Shown in pieces: positions 18,800 to 30,278 of a DNA stretch of 36,563 nucleotides. Both the position numbers and the translations under genes were made by a program. This DNA is from Chara braunii (Eukaryota > Streptophyta > Charophyceae > Charales > Characeae): assembly GCA_003427395.1 (NCBI GenBank), contig BFEA01000187.1:2566355-2602917 (forward strand). The letters are read 5' to 3'. The notes under the pieces are model-generated. The model ran no database searches. It was not told the origin of the DNA and saw only the letters and a list, made by a program, of their open reading frames with translations. The number at the start of each line of letters is the position of its first letter. The stretch's first letter is position 1.

Positions 18800-20690
18800 G
18801 ACGCGAACTCGTGTGGAACGTTCCCGTCCGAGAATCTCCGTGCGTGCGCAAGTCGAGCACTCCCTTGAGCAGTCGCGAACGTTCTGTACGTCTGAAGAGC
18901 GTTCTGTCGACGCGCGCGCCTCCTCTCCGTGCGGCTTCACGAGCGCTACCAAGAACGCGAGGGTGCTACCGTCCGCCTGCAGGCTAACCCCGTGCGTGCC
19001 GCATTCTCCTTTCTCCCCGTCCTTTTATACCCGTTACCTCGCTCCTTTGCTGCACTCCTCCTTCCCAGCGGACTGAGTGTCCGACTTCTTTAGGCGGCAA
19101 GGTTCGAAATTTTCGGCCAATTACGGAATTCCCACCCTCATCTTTACTTCTCTACTTCCTCCATCCATGTTTTCGTCCCCCTACCAATAGGATTCAATTC
19201 TCCCGTGATGGCGGGATCAACACCTCATGTGCTCTTTCTGCAGCGTAGCTTCTCCTCTCGTAGTTCATCCCTCGCCACTTTGACTGCCTTTCCACCGCTG
19301 CTTCTCGCTTCTTCGGCTTCCCGACGATTATCAAGAAGCCTGAGGCGCACGCGCGCCTTCCCCACCCACTCACCAAGAATAGGGTGCGCATAACCAAGCC
19401 CCCCCTGCGTTCGAACAGTTGGAGCTGCCCGATGTTTTTCTTTTCGTTTTTCCTCATTCTGCCGCTAGTAACATTCGAGATTTTCTTGGTTGCAGAAAAC
19501 GGTTAGAGGCAGAGCGCAGGGATGCATTTCGACCCCCCCCTGTTTTGTTCGTCATCCTTCTGATCACAGGTCCTCTAGCTCCGAAGCCATTCGTTCGACC
19601 GCCCCCAGGAAGACCCAAAACGCCTGTCATACTGAGGGGTCGCATTGCTGCTGACCTCAGCTTGAAGGAACCTCTGATAGGATACCGGTTCGAGGCTGGT
19701 TACTTCCTGGTCAATCCCTTCTCGAGGGCTCATGCATCTTCACACCAGGCAGCTCGCGGTTTTTGTCGTCTTCTCCGTGCTCCGTATGCCCAAGCTTCCT
19801 GGGCGCGGGTGATCGAACTGCGCGTCCTTTCCCCAAGTCAGGCGCCGGTTTGATAGGATCCTTTCCCAGTTGATCACCGGCCATGACTCCTCTCTTGTCA
19901 TTTTGCCGGCTCAGACCCCCCCGGCCCTGCAGCGATGTCTTTATCAGTCCTGGTCCCGTCCCCCTGGTCAAGGTGATCAGACAATTTGGGTGCGAGTATC
20001 CACATCAAGTGTCGCCCCCCCCCGTTCCATAGCCAAGGGTGATAACCTCTAGGCCGCAGGTTAGGCTAGGCGAGATCCCCCTCTCTCTCCTTCTGCTATC
20101 CGTTCCAGGGCCCGTGTCTCAGAATCGCCGTGGCTCCAGGGTTGCCCTCCTCGCACCTTCATTCCTTCGTCGGAACCAGTCCTGCTGCGGCCGCCAATTA
20201 AGGTCCACCTCTCAACCCGTACCCTGTGTCTTTTCGATTTCTTCTCTTAGCCTCAATATTAGTTGTCGTTCCCGCATTCTTAGCGTGTCTCGTTGAAACA
20301 TCAATTTTGTCCGCTCATGGCCCCGCTTGAGACCTGGTACCGATCGCTCTCTTTCGGCTTGTCAAAACAATAACAAAAAATAAAAAATCCCCATTTTTCC
20401 CGAAAATCCCCAAAGCCGCATGCATTCAGGCGCCAATCACAGAAAACAAAGAAACCATTCATGAAAGAAGATCATTCCTCGCTAAAGTAGCGCATTCGGC
20501 TGGTAGGCAGCCGCCCGACAACCAGCCCACACCCCAATTCTCGCCGTCCCCGACGAGTTTTTTCGCGTAGCCCTCTTTCCCACACCCAATGGTCGTCTCT
20601 TTTCTCGGTTCATAGCTCGCTCTATTCCACTCCTTTTGATAATGAGTTTACGTTTTATCCCTTGTTTCCCCTTGTTTCTAGACCTCATTG
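18800..20690. other. No gene recognised
   Basis: Several 80-145-codon frames exist (for example 19419-19853 plus), but none shows a domain I can name, and opposite-strand frames are equally long. This may be remains of the element at 17.4 kb, or the unrecognised 3' end of the minus-strand retroelement. I compared it with 32.4-33.0 kb and saw no long terminal repeat. Confidence 0.35.
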
Positions 20691-20692
20691 CC

Positions 20693-20852
20693 TCATCATG
20701 GCACCGCCCCCCTTAGTCCCCTACCTGAGGAACCATACATGTTTCCTCTAACTATGGTACAACACCTCCCTCTGGGACCGCGACACCTGTTTTCTAACTA
20801 TGGTACAGTATGTTCCCTCCCCTTTTTTGGTATTACTCTATATTATGGTACA
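20693..20852. repeat. Degenerate ~46-bp repeat (TAACTATGGTAC)
   Basis: taactatggtac occurs at 20749-20760 and 20795-20806, ctatattatggtac near 20838-20851, and a weaker atcatggcac near 20695. The spacing is ~46 bp. It lies just beyond the integrase stop (minus sense), in what would be the 3' non-coding part of the retroelement. Confidence 0.5.
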
Positions 20853-20897
20853 TCACTCCCCTTCTTCCCAAGCGATTTTATATCCGCCTCCGTCTCC

Positions 20898-22594
20898 TCA
20901 TCTTATCTCGCGCCTTTCTCTCTTTCTCTTCCTCTCTTCTCTCTCACGCTTGGACCTCGAGGCTCTTCTTGAGGCGTTTCTTCTCTCTCTCATCCTACGT
21001 TTTCCTAGTTGGTCGTTATCACTGTCATCCTCACTAGGCCGTTTCTTCCTTCTAAGGGTCTTTGGCAGGGGAGGTTTCCAAACCTTATATCCCTTCTTAA
21101 GCGGCCGCGAAGAGGCTCCTTGCTTTGAAGTCTCTCCTTCCTCACGAGCGACGGTCATCCCTGCGTCGACCGCTTCCTTGCCCTTCCTATTTGTTTCCTC
21201 TCTAAGGCTTTCTCTGCACCGAAAAAGTTTGAGGCGGGCTCCCGCAATAGGGTCCCGTAACCTAGTCCCGTCTAATTCGGCAAAAAGGTACGCCCCTCCA
21301 TCCAATCTCTTTAGGACTTGGTATGGCCCCATCCACCGGTTGGCTAGTTTCCAGCTCCAAGTCTTTTCCAGCGACGAGTCGTACATCAAGGCAAGGTCAC
21401 TAGTTCCTATCGGCTTTTGCCAGACCCGCAAATTCTGGTCCCACCTTTCTTTTCCTTTTACTCTCTCCTTCTCGATGTTCTCCCCTGCCTCGGCAAGTCC
21501 CGCGTCAAGGTTCTCGGATATTTGTTGTATCCTTGTTTCCAATAGTTCGGACCTTGTCATGCTGGCTCTCCACGAGACACTCGTCCAAGTGTCGACGTGA
21601 AACTCGATGGGCAAAGGGCAGTGCCTACCAAACTAGAGCGTATAAGGAGGATACCCTGTGCTCGATTTGACCGTGGTACTGTCGGCCCAAACTGCATAAC
21701 GCAAGTATTTCGGCCATTGCTCCGCGAGACCCTTGCACCACTTGGTTAGGGCATCTACAAGCGTTTGGTGACCTCTCTCGACCGAAGCATTGCTTTGGGG
21801 ATGATAGACAGTCGTGTAGGCAACCTTTATCCCCGCCTTTTCCAATATCGTCTTGACCTTCCGACTTAGGAATTCGGAGCCTCTATCCATGACGACCTTC
21901 CCGACGCACCCGTACCTCACGATGTACTTTAAGAAAAGTCACCCACCTCTTCGGCCATCTTCTTTTTAATGACCTTTGCTTCCATGAATCCAGTAAGGTC
22001 ATTGCGGGCGTTGATTATGTACCTAAGTCCGCCGACTCCTTTAGGCATGGTTACTAAGTCAATGTGGACCTTTTCACCTGGAACACTGGGGAGCGACGGA
22101 ACTAGGGGTTCCTTGTAGTGAACGGTCGCGCTCTTTTGACAAACTTCACAGGTCAAACAGTACTTTTCGACTTCCCCATACTGCCCATCCCACCAATAGA
22201 GCCTACGGACCTTATCAAAAGTTCCTTTTACCCCTCTATATCCTCCAACGACCCCATCGTGTAGCTCTTCTCTGACCGCTTTCCTTTCCTCCGGATCGCA
22301 AAACACCCTCATGGGAATTGCAAACTTGGTGGGTCTCTTAAAGAGGTGGCCCCCTTGTAGGCAATACCCCAACGCCTCCCTCTTGATTACCTCGATGCCT
22401 CCTTCCCTACCCGCTAAGTACAACCCTATATCGCGGTACTTCCCGTCGTACAGGTTAGTGAGGAACATCCTAGGGACTTCTTCCTCTCGAGCGGTTACAA
22501 CCACTTGCGCCCAATCAGCGGCGACTTGGATCACCTCGTCCTTGACCATTGATAGAGTCACTTCCTCCAACTTTGGATAATCCTCTTCCCAGAT
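20898..22594 (-). pseudogene. Integrase of Ty3/gypsy-like element
   Basis: Would join the cDNA to host DNA. Order on the minus strand: zinc-binding region with LHDGVVGGYRG ... CLTCEVCQ (about 22260-22135), where the usual second His of the HHCC motif is Tyr; core with Asp in VHIDLVTMPKG (about 22055), Asp in VVMDRGSEF (about 21890) and Glu in NASVERGHQ (about 21800); then a GPY/F-type module (NRWMGPYQVLKRLDGG, about 21340-21290). A Lys/Arg-rich tail follows (KTLRRKKRPSEDD, then repeated RER/KRE) to the stop at 20898; it contains no chromodomain that I can see. Breaks: frameshift near 21930 between the core's first and second Asp, and an in-frame TAG at 21633-21635. Confidence 0.88.
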
Positions 22595-23218
22595 GGGGAG
22601 TCGAGACGACCCATCCGCGACCTGATTTTTGGCCCCGGAGATTCTTTCGACCCTATAATCGTAGAGCCTGATGTGGATCATCTACCTAGCAATAGTAGGG
22701 TTGGTTAGCGAAAAGTCTTTTTGAAGGACTGTGGCTACCGTGGTCGGATCCACTCTTAGGAGGAACCGCCCTCCGTAGATGTAATGACGGGAGGTTTTTA
22801 GGCAGTGCAACACTCCCAGCACTTCCTTCTTGAACTGACTATAGTTCCTTTCGGCGGGATTCAAGACTCGGCTCTCAAATCGAAGAGGTGTCTCTTTTCC
22901 GTCCTGATCTTTTTGCGATAGAAGCCCTCCTACGGAACAGGGCCCAGCGTCCGTAGAGGCTATAAAACGGCGGTTCTCTTCGTCCTCGAAGAAAGGAATG
23001 CCTAGGACTTGCCCTCCTTCGCGGAACTCCTCTTTAAGGGTTTCCATGGCTGCAGCCTGCTCCTCTCCCCAGACCCAACTCTCAATTTTTCTGAGCAACC
23101 GCCTAAGTGGCTCCGTCTTCTCGCTGTAGGCTCGTATAAAGATTCTCCAATAGCCCACCACCCCTAGAAATTGTCTAACCTCCGTGATTGATCTTAGTGG
23201 TGACGGCCAGGTCATCAA
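22595..23218 (-). pseudogene. RNase H domain of Ty3/gypsy-like pol
   Basis: Would degrade the RNA strand of the RNA-DNA hybrid. It follows RT with the connection motif EVRQFLGVVGYWRIFI and EKTEPLRRLLRK. The RNase H part shows STDAGPCSVGGLLSQ (first Asp), NYSQFKKEVLGVLHCL (Glu), VDPTTVATVL (weak match to the usual TDH block) and QVADGSSRLP at the end. An in-frame TAG at 22682-22684 interrupts TIAR*MIHIR, where the family has Trp. A frameshift near 23222 separates it from RT. Confidence 0.85.
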
Positions 23219-23223
23219 TACCT

Positions 23224-24282
23224 CTAGCTTCGCGGGATCGGGCCTCCGCCATCCATGTCACAGATAAAACCCAATATCTTGATTGACGACACTCCCCAGC
23301 GACTCTTAGTCCCGCTCACGGTAAGGTTGGCATCCTCTAATTTCGTGAGGACCTCCCTCACATCCACCATATGATCCACCACAAACTTCCTTACACCGGG
23401 AAAGACCTCCGTCCCATCCCTTTGGACCGACCCTTTTATCGGGAAGTCGTCAAGGAAAACCTCCACTTTGTCCAGTTTGAACTCCTTGAGGACTGCGATC
23501 ATGGCCCTCTGGAAAACGGCCAGTCAGTTGGTCCACCCCATGGGTACTACCATCATTTGAACTAACCCCAAAGATGTGTGCATTGCGGTCATATGCCTAT
23601 CCCTATAGTCCAATGGAATCTCATCATAGCCCGAGAAAAGATCGCAGATTGAGTAAATCGAATGACCTGCCGATCCTTCTGCGAGTAGATCAGCCTCAGG
23701 TATAGATCTTACATCCCTTACGGTGACCACGTTGGTCTTTTGAAGATTTTGGATCCACCTTAATTTGTTATTCCCTCCTTTTCTCAGAAAGAACCACTTG
23801 TTAGAGTAGGCGTTTTCACAAGGTTCCGCAACAAACGTCCTTATTTTTTCTTTGATGAAGATCATTATCTCCTCCTTCTCTTTTTGCGCATACTTCCACG
23901 GGGGCCTATCTTTCCAAGGCACGTGAGGGATCGTGTGGATCCGGGCAGGCTTGGCGTACCTTGGGTTGATCCTTCCTCTTTCAGAGTCATCAAAGGTTAT
24001 GGCTTTGTCGCAATCCCTTCGGGTCATAGCCACATACTCCTTCTCCCGCTCGGTGAGGTTCCCATCCCATATGTCCATTTTCGCTAGCCTATCGGCAGTA
24101 ATTCTCTGCCCCTCGGTCTTCTTCCACTTCCTAATGATATCGACGATCTTCTCCTCCGATATCGAGGTTTCCCCCGTTCTATCCCGGCTGAACGCAGCGG
24201 ACTTTACTTTTTCCGCCACAGTTTTATGCTTCTTAATTCCGCCGGCTAGGGGGATTCCTCCGAAAAAAACAATCTGACGCAT
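23224..24282 (-). pseudogene. Reverse transcriptase of Ty3/gypsy-like pol
   Basis: Would copy element RNA into DNA. Visible blocks: PCENAYSNKWFFLRKGG, RWIQNLQKTN and SIPEADLL (fingers), ICDLFSGYDEIPL (first catalytic Asp), GLVQMMVVPMGWTN, the catalytic pair in VEVFLDDF, and ILGFICDMDG. Upstream it begins in KWKKTEGQRITADRLAKMDIW, a pol spacer. A TGA at 23524-23526 splits MGWTN from LAVFQRAM inside the palm. Frameshifts separate it from protease (about 24260) and from RNase H (about 23222). Confidence 0.9.
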
Positions 24283-25640
24283 CCACCGAATTCTTCCTCT
24301 TCGTCTTCTTTCTCGTATCCCACCCCATCGATTATAATTCGTCCCCCAACATCTTCAACGTCCACTTTGTCCCCCGGGGGTTCCTTGTCGGGCAAGGGCG
24401 ACTCTTCTAACCGGACCCGGCACACTCGTGACTGGGCTTCCTTCCTCCTTGGGATACTGGTTCGGTTCTGCTCATCCCGAGCATCCACGGTCTTTAGGAC
24501 CACTCTGATCCCATCCGAGCTTTGGATCGAGAGAGTCTGACTCCCGTCTGGTAGGTCGACCGTGGTGGCGTGGACCGCGCTCAGCTAGGTCCTCCCTAGG
24601 ATCAGCTCGGAAGAACACTCCTTCACTAAGAAAATGGGGACCGTAGCTTCTACCCCCGCGACCTCAATCAAAGGGTTGTGACATACTCCTTCCGCCGGTT
24701 GGAGCTTATTGTCCGCGACGACCATGGGCATGAAGACTCCCCTATCCACCTCAAGTCCTAATTCCTTTGCGATAGAATCCCTACATACGGTGGACTCGGA
24801 CCCATTGTCCACCAGGGCTCTCATCTTTTTCCCACTCACCACGGCTTGGAGCTGGCCACTCCCAAGCTTATAAAATTTCTTAGTTTCAAGTTCTTCTTCC
24901 GAAAAAAAACTCGTCGGCAGTTTTTCCATCGTTATTCGCGACGACTGCACCTCCTCTCTGGCGGGTCCATCTCCGGGAACTGTTGGTCCTCCCGCGAGCG
25001 GTATCCTCACCTTCTTGGTGATGCTTATGAGCTTTTCTCTAACGCTCTTGCTAGCCGCTAAGTACTCAAGGAGCGTGCATTGCATTGGTTGCATTAGAGT
25101 TCTTCGCAAGGGAGTTACCGTGTCTATCTCGTCCAAGGTGCATTTCATCTCGAACTTCTTCGCCCCCTTTTTCCTAGGTGACTTGGGTGACGTGGGTTCT
25201 TCCCCCTTCCTCTCTTCCATGACTTTGGCGTCGACCATCGGTTGGTCGTTGTCGCCGCTCCTTCTCCTTCCACCCTCCGTCGCGCTCTCCTTGCCTTTAG
25301 ATGGCCTGGCCCCAACTTGGGTCCTCACCCTTAGGCAAGGCCCTTCTTCTTCGGGCTGGGTCTCAACGAACTTGATTCTCGACACCTGGGGCTCCCTTAT
25401 GGACATGCTTCCTGGTGACTCTGTCATTTGGACGCGGGATGAGTTGGAGGTCTCCCCAACCTCGGACTTCTTTCCCAATCTCGTCTCTTGGAGAGAAAGG
25501 TTGTCTACATTTACCTTCATTGAGGGATAAAAGGAGACTGCGTCTCCATCATCCCCCCAAACTACCCACTTATTCTCATTTAATTTTACCACCCCCAATC
25601 TCAGGGCTTCCGTAAGGTAAGGGCACTCCAGCTTGATGTG
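24246..25640 (-). pseudogene. Retroviral-type aspartic protease region
   Basis: Would cleave the polyprotein. The frame is the same as gag's, suggesting an original gag-pro fusion. The first ~230 codons are a charged linker (SPKSPRKKGAKKFEMK near 25180). The protease core follows: KKMRALVDNGSESTV (active Asp, about 24820), LGLEVDRG and ELILGRT just before the stop at 24585-24587. Ty3 proteases continue ILGxxWL, and LSAV follows the stop, so the TAG probably replaced a Trp codon. The frame goes on to 24246 with an acidic stretch (EKEDEEEEFGG) before the shift into RT. Confidence 0.8.
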
Positions 25641-27404
25641 ACCCTCTTCATTTCAATAGACACACCCGCTTCGAGGTGGCGGATTGTTGGGGCGAGGGGC
25701 TACTTGAGGTGCCGTTCTCATGGTTGCGGACGGGCCGGGAGGCTGCGGCACCCTACCTTGACTTACCTCGGGACGAGTCCCCTCGTTCCTAGGTTGGGGA
25801 GGGTCTCCCCACCGTCCATCCTTGGCATCCCTCCAACGGGAGTTTCCCCATTCCGAGGCCCGATTCCCTCCAGCCTCTCGGTCGCTCTTCTTGTTCCCTT
25901 GGTTACCAGGTTCGCTCCGCCAACCCGGGGGTCCTCCTCCCCAACGTTGACCGGGACGCCCAGGAGGCTGCCTTTCGTACCCACGGGGACCGTCACTCCT
26001 CTGGGTGCGCATACTCCGGAGCGCCATATCCAGACTATCCGTCATGTATTCTCGCACGTCTACTCCTTCTCCCGTAAAGACCACCTCGGCGACTATTTCG
26101 AAATTCGCGGAGTCTCTAGGGACCTTCTCGAGGACCTCCTTCCTCTTCTCCTCAGGCAGGTGCAACATGAACACTACGCACCGGTCTACTTCCGAAAGCA
26201 TCCTCCTATCCACCAAAGCCTGAGATAAACGCTTGAACCTCCTAGTAAAAGCCACCAGACTCTTTTGCTCTCCTCTCGTAACTCGCCGCAACCGTTCTAT
26301 CGTGGGGATCATGTCGTCACACGCGAAGATCCTCAATAAGTTGTTCTTGAAGGTCTTCCACCTCCCATCAGACGGGTATACGGCCCTAATGGCCTGGTCC
26401 AGTTCCGGGTCCGAATGTTGTATGAAGTGGTCGATCCACTCTTTTTCCGATAACTTCTTCCGGTAGGCGTAACTCTCTCACTTCTCTACGAACCCTGTCA
26501 CGTCCCTCCCGTTAAAGTAGAGCAACTCTAGTCCCAGGTTCACATCGTAGTAGGGGACTCGGCGGTCGTCATACTGACGGAAATAAGGGCCTTCCGATGA
26601 CCCATCTATCGTTGGATCGTAGGGTTTATACCAGGAAGGATCCAAATCCTCCATCCGAGGCCGAGCTCTCGGAGGTCCCCATGGTTCCTCCTCACGGCGG
26701 CCTTTATCCCCCGGGTGTTGGCATTCCCAGCCCATGGACTCTTGGCCCCTAGCTCCTCTCCAGATGTCTCCGAATCCTCCCATATTCCTTCCTACCGCCT
26801 CTTCTTGTACCCACGCGGGACCGGCCTCCCTACTGACCCATCTCCGAGGTCCTCCCCCAATTTCGATAAGTCGCTCTTCTCCTAGATCCCTCCTCCTTAG
26901 GCTACCTTTTTCGCCTCTCCTTGGTGCCCAACATCCAACCCTATCACGAAGGAATTCCTGCCCCTCGCCGATTCTTTCCTCCGTTTCCACATGGCCCGCC
27001 CATCGAGTCTCGACTAGGAAGCCCCTTGTGGCTTCTGTCGCCCTCTCTCTCATCGGCACACGTGGTTCCATTTCTCGGTGCAAACGCTCATCTGAACTCG
27101 CACGCGGTTCCGTAGTTTATTCTTCGAGGGGTTCCACCAGGCTCCTTAAGGCCCTACCGATAGTTTCTATCCCCTCGGTCACTCCTTCGGCCGACTTGCT
27201 CAACCTCGCTCCTAACTCAACATCCTCCTCAGTTCGCCCCATGATAGCGGTCTTAGGAGATCGGGCGACCCCGTGCTCACCCACACTTTCCATGCATAAA
27301 TTTTTAGTCGCTTTCCTCCCTAGAGTCACTCTCTTGGCCTTCCGCCTCGTTACTCTCTTCCGGACCCTTTTCTTCCTCACTCGATCCTTGTTCCTCACTA
27401 TCAC
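25641..27404 (-). pseudogene. Gag with zinc knuckle
   Basis: Structural protein that would coat element RNA. In one frame from about 27404 to 25641: a region with MESVGEHGVARSPKTA and ETIGRALRSLVEPLEE, a long Arg/Glu/Gly-rich part, then a globular gag core (LELLYFNGRDVTGFVEK, KKLSEKEWIDHFIQH, LVAFTRRFKRLSQAL, FMLHLPEEKRKEVLEKV) and an Arg/Gly/Pro-rich tail ending in a CCHC knuckle (CVY*NEEGHIKLEC). The second knuckle Cys is a TGA at 25653-25655. Other stops: TAA at 27117-27119 and TGA at 26478-26480 (VEK*ESYAY). The N-terminal acidic run (SEEESEGDSEEQGSSEEE-like, about 27420-27310) is in a neighbouring frame, so a frameshift lies near 27310. Confidence 0.8.
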
Positions 27405-28127
27405 CCTCAGATTCTTCGCTCACTGTCCACTAAGAGTCACGCACTTTCTTCTCCTCGTAAGAGGCTAGCGCAAGGTTGGCGATCTCCAGATCCGGGACGC
27501 CTCTAATCCCTTCCTGCGAGCACTGTCTAATCAGGTCTTTATCTACTTCTCCGGCCTATCCCGAGAACAGGGGCTTGATGAAATCGCCGACTAAAGACGA
27601 CCACTCGAAGTCCGTAATCTCTACAGACTCCCAACACAGGGTGAACAACTTGTGTTCCTTCTCTTCTCCTAGGGGCAATTTTTCAATTATCGGGCCCCTA
27701 ATTTGGACTTTCCTCACCGTTGTGTCGTCGGGGTAGAGTAAACGGTAGACCCACGCAGGGACCTCCCAGGTCCGGCTGTGGGCTGCTCCCCCTCTATCTC
27801 ACGCCTTCCCGCTACTCCCCCTCTCAACGTTCTAAGTCGGTCTTGGGCTTTCTACGCGATACCCAACAGGTCCTTTCCTTCTGCTAACTAAGTAGCAAAG
27901 AACTATCTATTGTCGTGAGACAAGAAGATCTCAGCCCTTCTCGTATGGGTGCCCTCCCTTGAAACTATTGAGAAACGAACTAGAGCTTTCTGCCCATAGA
28001 TTTCGAAGAACTCCGTAATAAACTCCCCTTCTTCCTCAACCTTGGGGAGGGTCACTCCATACCTAGATCCCGACTTCCAAGCCCTTTCTAAGGTCCCGAC
28101 AGGGCTCCCCCCGTCGTATTTAATCAT
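27405..28127 (-). pseudogene. Gag-head frame L9, paralogue of leader module
   Basis: Starts at ATG 28127 (MIKYDGGSPVG), 8 nt after the L8 stop. It shows YGVTLPKVEEEGEFITEF and KALVRFSIVSREG...RRAEIFLSHD, which match L6 (HITLPKES, KAFVRLSVSSGEG, GEAKVFLSKE). After stops at 27903 and just downstream and a frameshift, the second half reads EVPAWVYRLLYPDDTTVRKV and SSLVGDFIKPLFSG (about 27770-27560), again like L6 (GVPRFILERVYPFETVKRV). It runs on through LIRQCSQEGIRG into the acidic start of gag, so it was probably the N-terminal part of gag. This links the leader family to gag. Confidence 0.65.
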
Positions 28128-28135
28128 TGACAGAC

Positions 28136-28612
28136 TCACCCCACCCGAGTCAATCTCTCGGCCGCCTCGGCTAGCGAGTCCTTGCACCTCTCTCGAGAGC
28201 CTTCGCCTTGATCGAGTATTGTTTGATGTAAAACTTTCTCGTACTCTCCCGTCCTATCCCAGAAGCGTGCCTCCACCAGATGCACCCTGGCTTCGAAGGG
28301 ATTTCCAAGCCACCTTGAGTCCTCCTCAAACCTTCTTTCGACCTCAGTCAAAGGTTCTCTCCAAGTTCTAGAGAACCGGACCCCTCTCACCTTTTTAATA
28401 AAGACCGAAAACCTAGCTAAGGTGGTCCAAGACCTTCTTTTCCACAAGGTCAGTCGTCGGACCTCGACGAGGAAATTCTTCTCGGCACGAGCCATTCGGT
28501 TCTCTCCAAGGCCTGGGCTAAGCTCCGCTCCCCCTTCTACTTCGACCTCGGGACCGTCGTCCCTTGTTTCCAACTCTCAGATTATCGAGTTGGAGGTGTA
28601 GGTAACTCTCAT
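28136..28612 (-). pseudogene. Leader frame L8
   Basis: ATG at 28612, 2 nt after the L7 stop, with an in-frame TGA about 11 codons in, then open to 28136. A beta-rich segment (KNFLVEVRRLTLWKRR ... LARFSVFIKKVRG) matches L5 (AYVRVRARRLTWRERV ... VQATIFLDED). The C-terminal part (EARVHLVEARFWDRTGEYEK) is charged and probably helical. No known domain. Diverged paralogue of the leader module. Confidence 0.55.
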
Positions 28613-28614
28613 GC

Positions 28615-28809
28615 CTATCTCCCTCCCGAGAGTAGTTCCTCTTTTAAATCGTCGAGTATCTTTACCATGGCCGCCTCTAGTAACTTGATCTTTCGCAAAG
28701 ACCCCCGCCTCGCCCTTCTTTCCTCTTCCCAGTAAAGGGTCAGGATTCTATAAACTTCGGCCCCCACCCTCTCTAGTCCCACCAGCTTTCCGGAGTCAGG
28801 CTCACTCAT
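28615..28809 (-). CDS. Leader frame L7, 64-residue coiled-coil-like peptide
   Basis: ATG at 28809 (MSEPDSGKLVGLERVG) to TAG at 28615-28617, without internal stops. Charged and probably helical (YRILTLYWEEERRARRG, LEAAMVKILDDLKEELL). Its ATGA overlaps a TGA in the frame into which L6 would run after a one-base shift, echoing the other stop/start overlaps. It does not visibly resemble the other leader modules. Function unknown; it may be an accessory frame or simply a decayed piece. Confidence 0.45.
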   Translation of the reverse strand: MSEPDSGKLVGLERVGAEVYRILTLYWEEERRARRGSLRKIKLLEAAMVKILDDLKEELLSGGR

Positions 28810-28906
28810 GCCTCAGGTTCCTTCGCCGACACGCAATCGCGATTCGTATGAGATCTGAGAGGTCTAATCCTTCCAACCCCTCCTCACAGATCTTTCCCAA
28901 GTATCT

Positions 28907-29548
28907 CTAGGAGATGGTCGACACCCTCACGTGTTGGCCCCAGCCCTCGGAGGCGTAGCCCAGACCCTCTAACGACGACCAACTATCCTCGTACGGATTT
29001 TGTAGGCACCACCTTAGTAGGGAGTGCAGGTCCGATCTCGTGAACCGAAATTGGTTCAGGATCGAGATCCTACGCTCTACCACCCTTTTGACCGTTTCGA
29101 ACGGATAAACTCGCTCAAGGATGAAACGAGGGACTCCGACGGGGTCACTGTCGAAAACCAGGGGTACCTCTTCCCAACCCGCGTATGTCACTTGGTATAT
29201 TTTTTGGTACCTTTCTTGGGGACTCACCTCCTCCACAAGCCTCTTTAGGCGGTCCCGTACCACTCTTGCGTCTAAGAGCGGATCTTCCCTCAACTTCAGG
29301 CTACGGACTACCTCTAAGAGACCCTCTTTAGAAAGGAACACCTTGGCTTCGCCGATCACCAATCCCTCCCCGCTACTCACCGACAGCCGAACGAATGCCT
29401 TCCCTCGGCGGATTTCGGCCACTTCTCTTCGGATGACCCTCGTCTAATTATTTTGGCTCTCCTTGGGCAACGTGATGTGGACAACCTCTCCTCCTCCCCT
29501 TATAGGCTCTACCGAGGCCCAAAGAGTTCATGAAATTTCCCTTATCAT
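28907..29548 (-). pseudogene. Leader frame L6
   Basis: ATG at 29546-29548 shares its A with the TGA of L5 (TGATG). Stops at 29528-29530 (TGA) and 29444-29446 (TAG), then open to TAG at 28907. Segments: GEVVHITLPKES, KAFVRLSVSSGEG, GEAKVFLSKEGLLEVV, VPRFILERVYPFETVKRVV and LHSLLRWCLQNPYEDSW. The first three and the fourth closely parallel L9, the gag-head frame; the last resembles the W-x2-Y-x2-CVD block of L3-L5 only loosely. Function unknown. Confidence 0.65.
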
Positions 29549-30278
29549 CACCTCGTTTGAGCCTCGTACCCTCTCTGGTTTGTCACTTGCTCGTCCCCAA
29601 AGAGGCGGGTGTAAGGGACGTTGGCGACGTGAGCCCGGATCCCCTCAAACTCCCTCAATCTTTCGAAGATAGGGGCTAGCTCTCTCCTAGGCGGAACCCC
29701 AGCGTCAACACACCGAGTGTAGAGCCAAAACAGCCCTCGTGTCCGTACCCCGGTCTGTCGAGCAGCTTGGAGTATCTCCATTACTCTCCCTTCCAGGTCC
29801 CGCAGGACGCGCCAGTACCCTGGGGCAGGGTGGCGTGGAGCACCCTGGAAGCCCGAGGGACCTCGCCCGGCTCGGCGAAGGACACCTGCGTCCACGACTC
29901 GAAGGTCCCTTCTTCGTAACCGCTCAGTACCAGGTTACTAGCTACCTTCCTTGCAGACTCGCGGTATTCCGTATGGGTCTCTAGGCCGGTCACTAAACCT
30001 CTTCAAATCTCGGTCCACGTATCTTCGTCGAGGAAGATCGTAGCTTGAACCTCGAGGAACCGACCGAGGTGGGGTGGACCCCCCCTTTGCACCCGTTCTC
30101 TCCAAGTAAGCCTGCGAGCTCGAACCCGCACGTAGGCGCCCTCCCTGATGACTCCTCCTTTCTCAATGCTCATCGAGTAGGGTGTCACACGAGGGTCCCC
30201 CGGGATCAAGACCGAACCTCCGTCACCGACCTCTATAATTTCTACCACTCCGTTCTCATTGAGCTCAAACCTTACCAT
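29548..30278 (-). pseudogene. Leader frame L5 (CVD-PPR module)
   Basis: ATG at 30278 (MVRFELNEN), overlapping the L4 end by 14 nt. Beta-rich first half: GAYVRVRARRLTWRERV and FLEVQATIFLDEDTWTEI, then TAG at 30003. Second half: QVSFAEPGEVPRASRVL, a frameshift near 29850, then LFWLYTRCVDAGVPPRREL and PIFERLREFEGI to the TGA at 29548. L4 carries the same blocks in the same order (IIFVEPGAWSKI, FARAGELPRAS, LWVLYTHCVDQGIPPRGKL). No similarity to a known family comes to mind. About 240 codons if the frameshift is ignored. Confidence 0.7.

Noticed and set aside
19419-19853. Plus-strand 144-codon frame
   Set aside because: No recognisable motif, and opposite-strand frames are comparable; not enough for a gene call.
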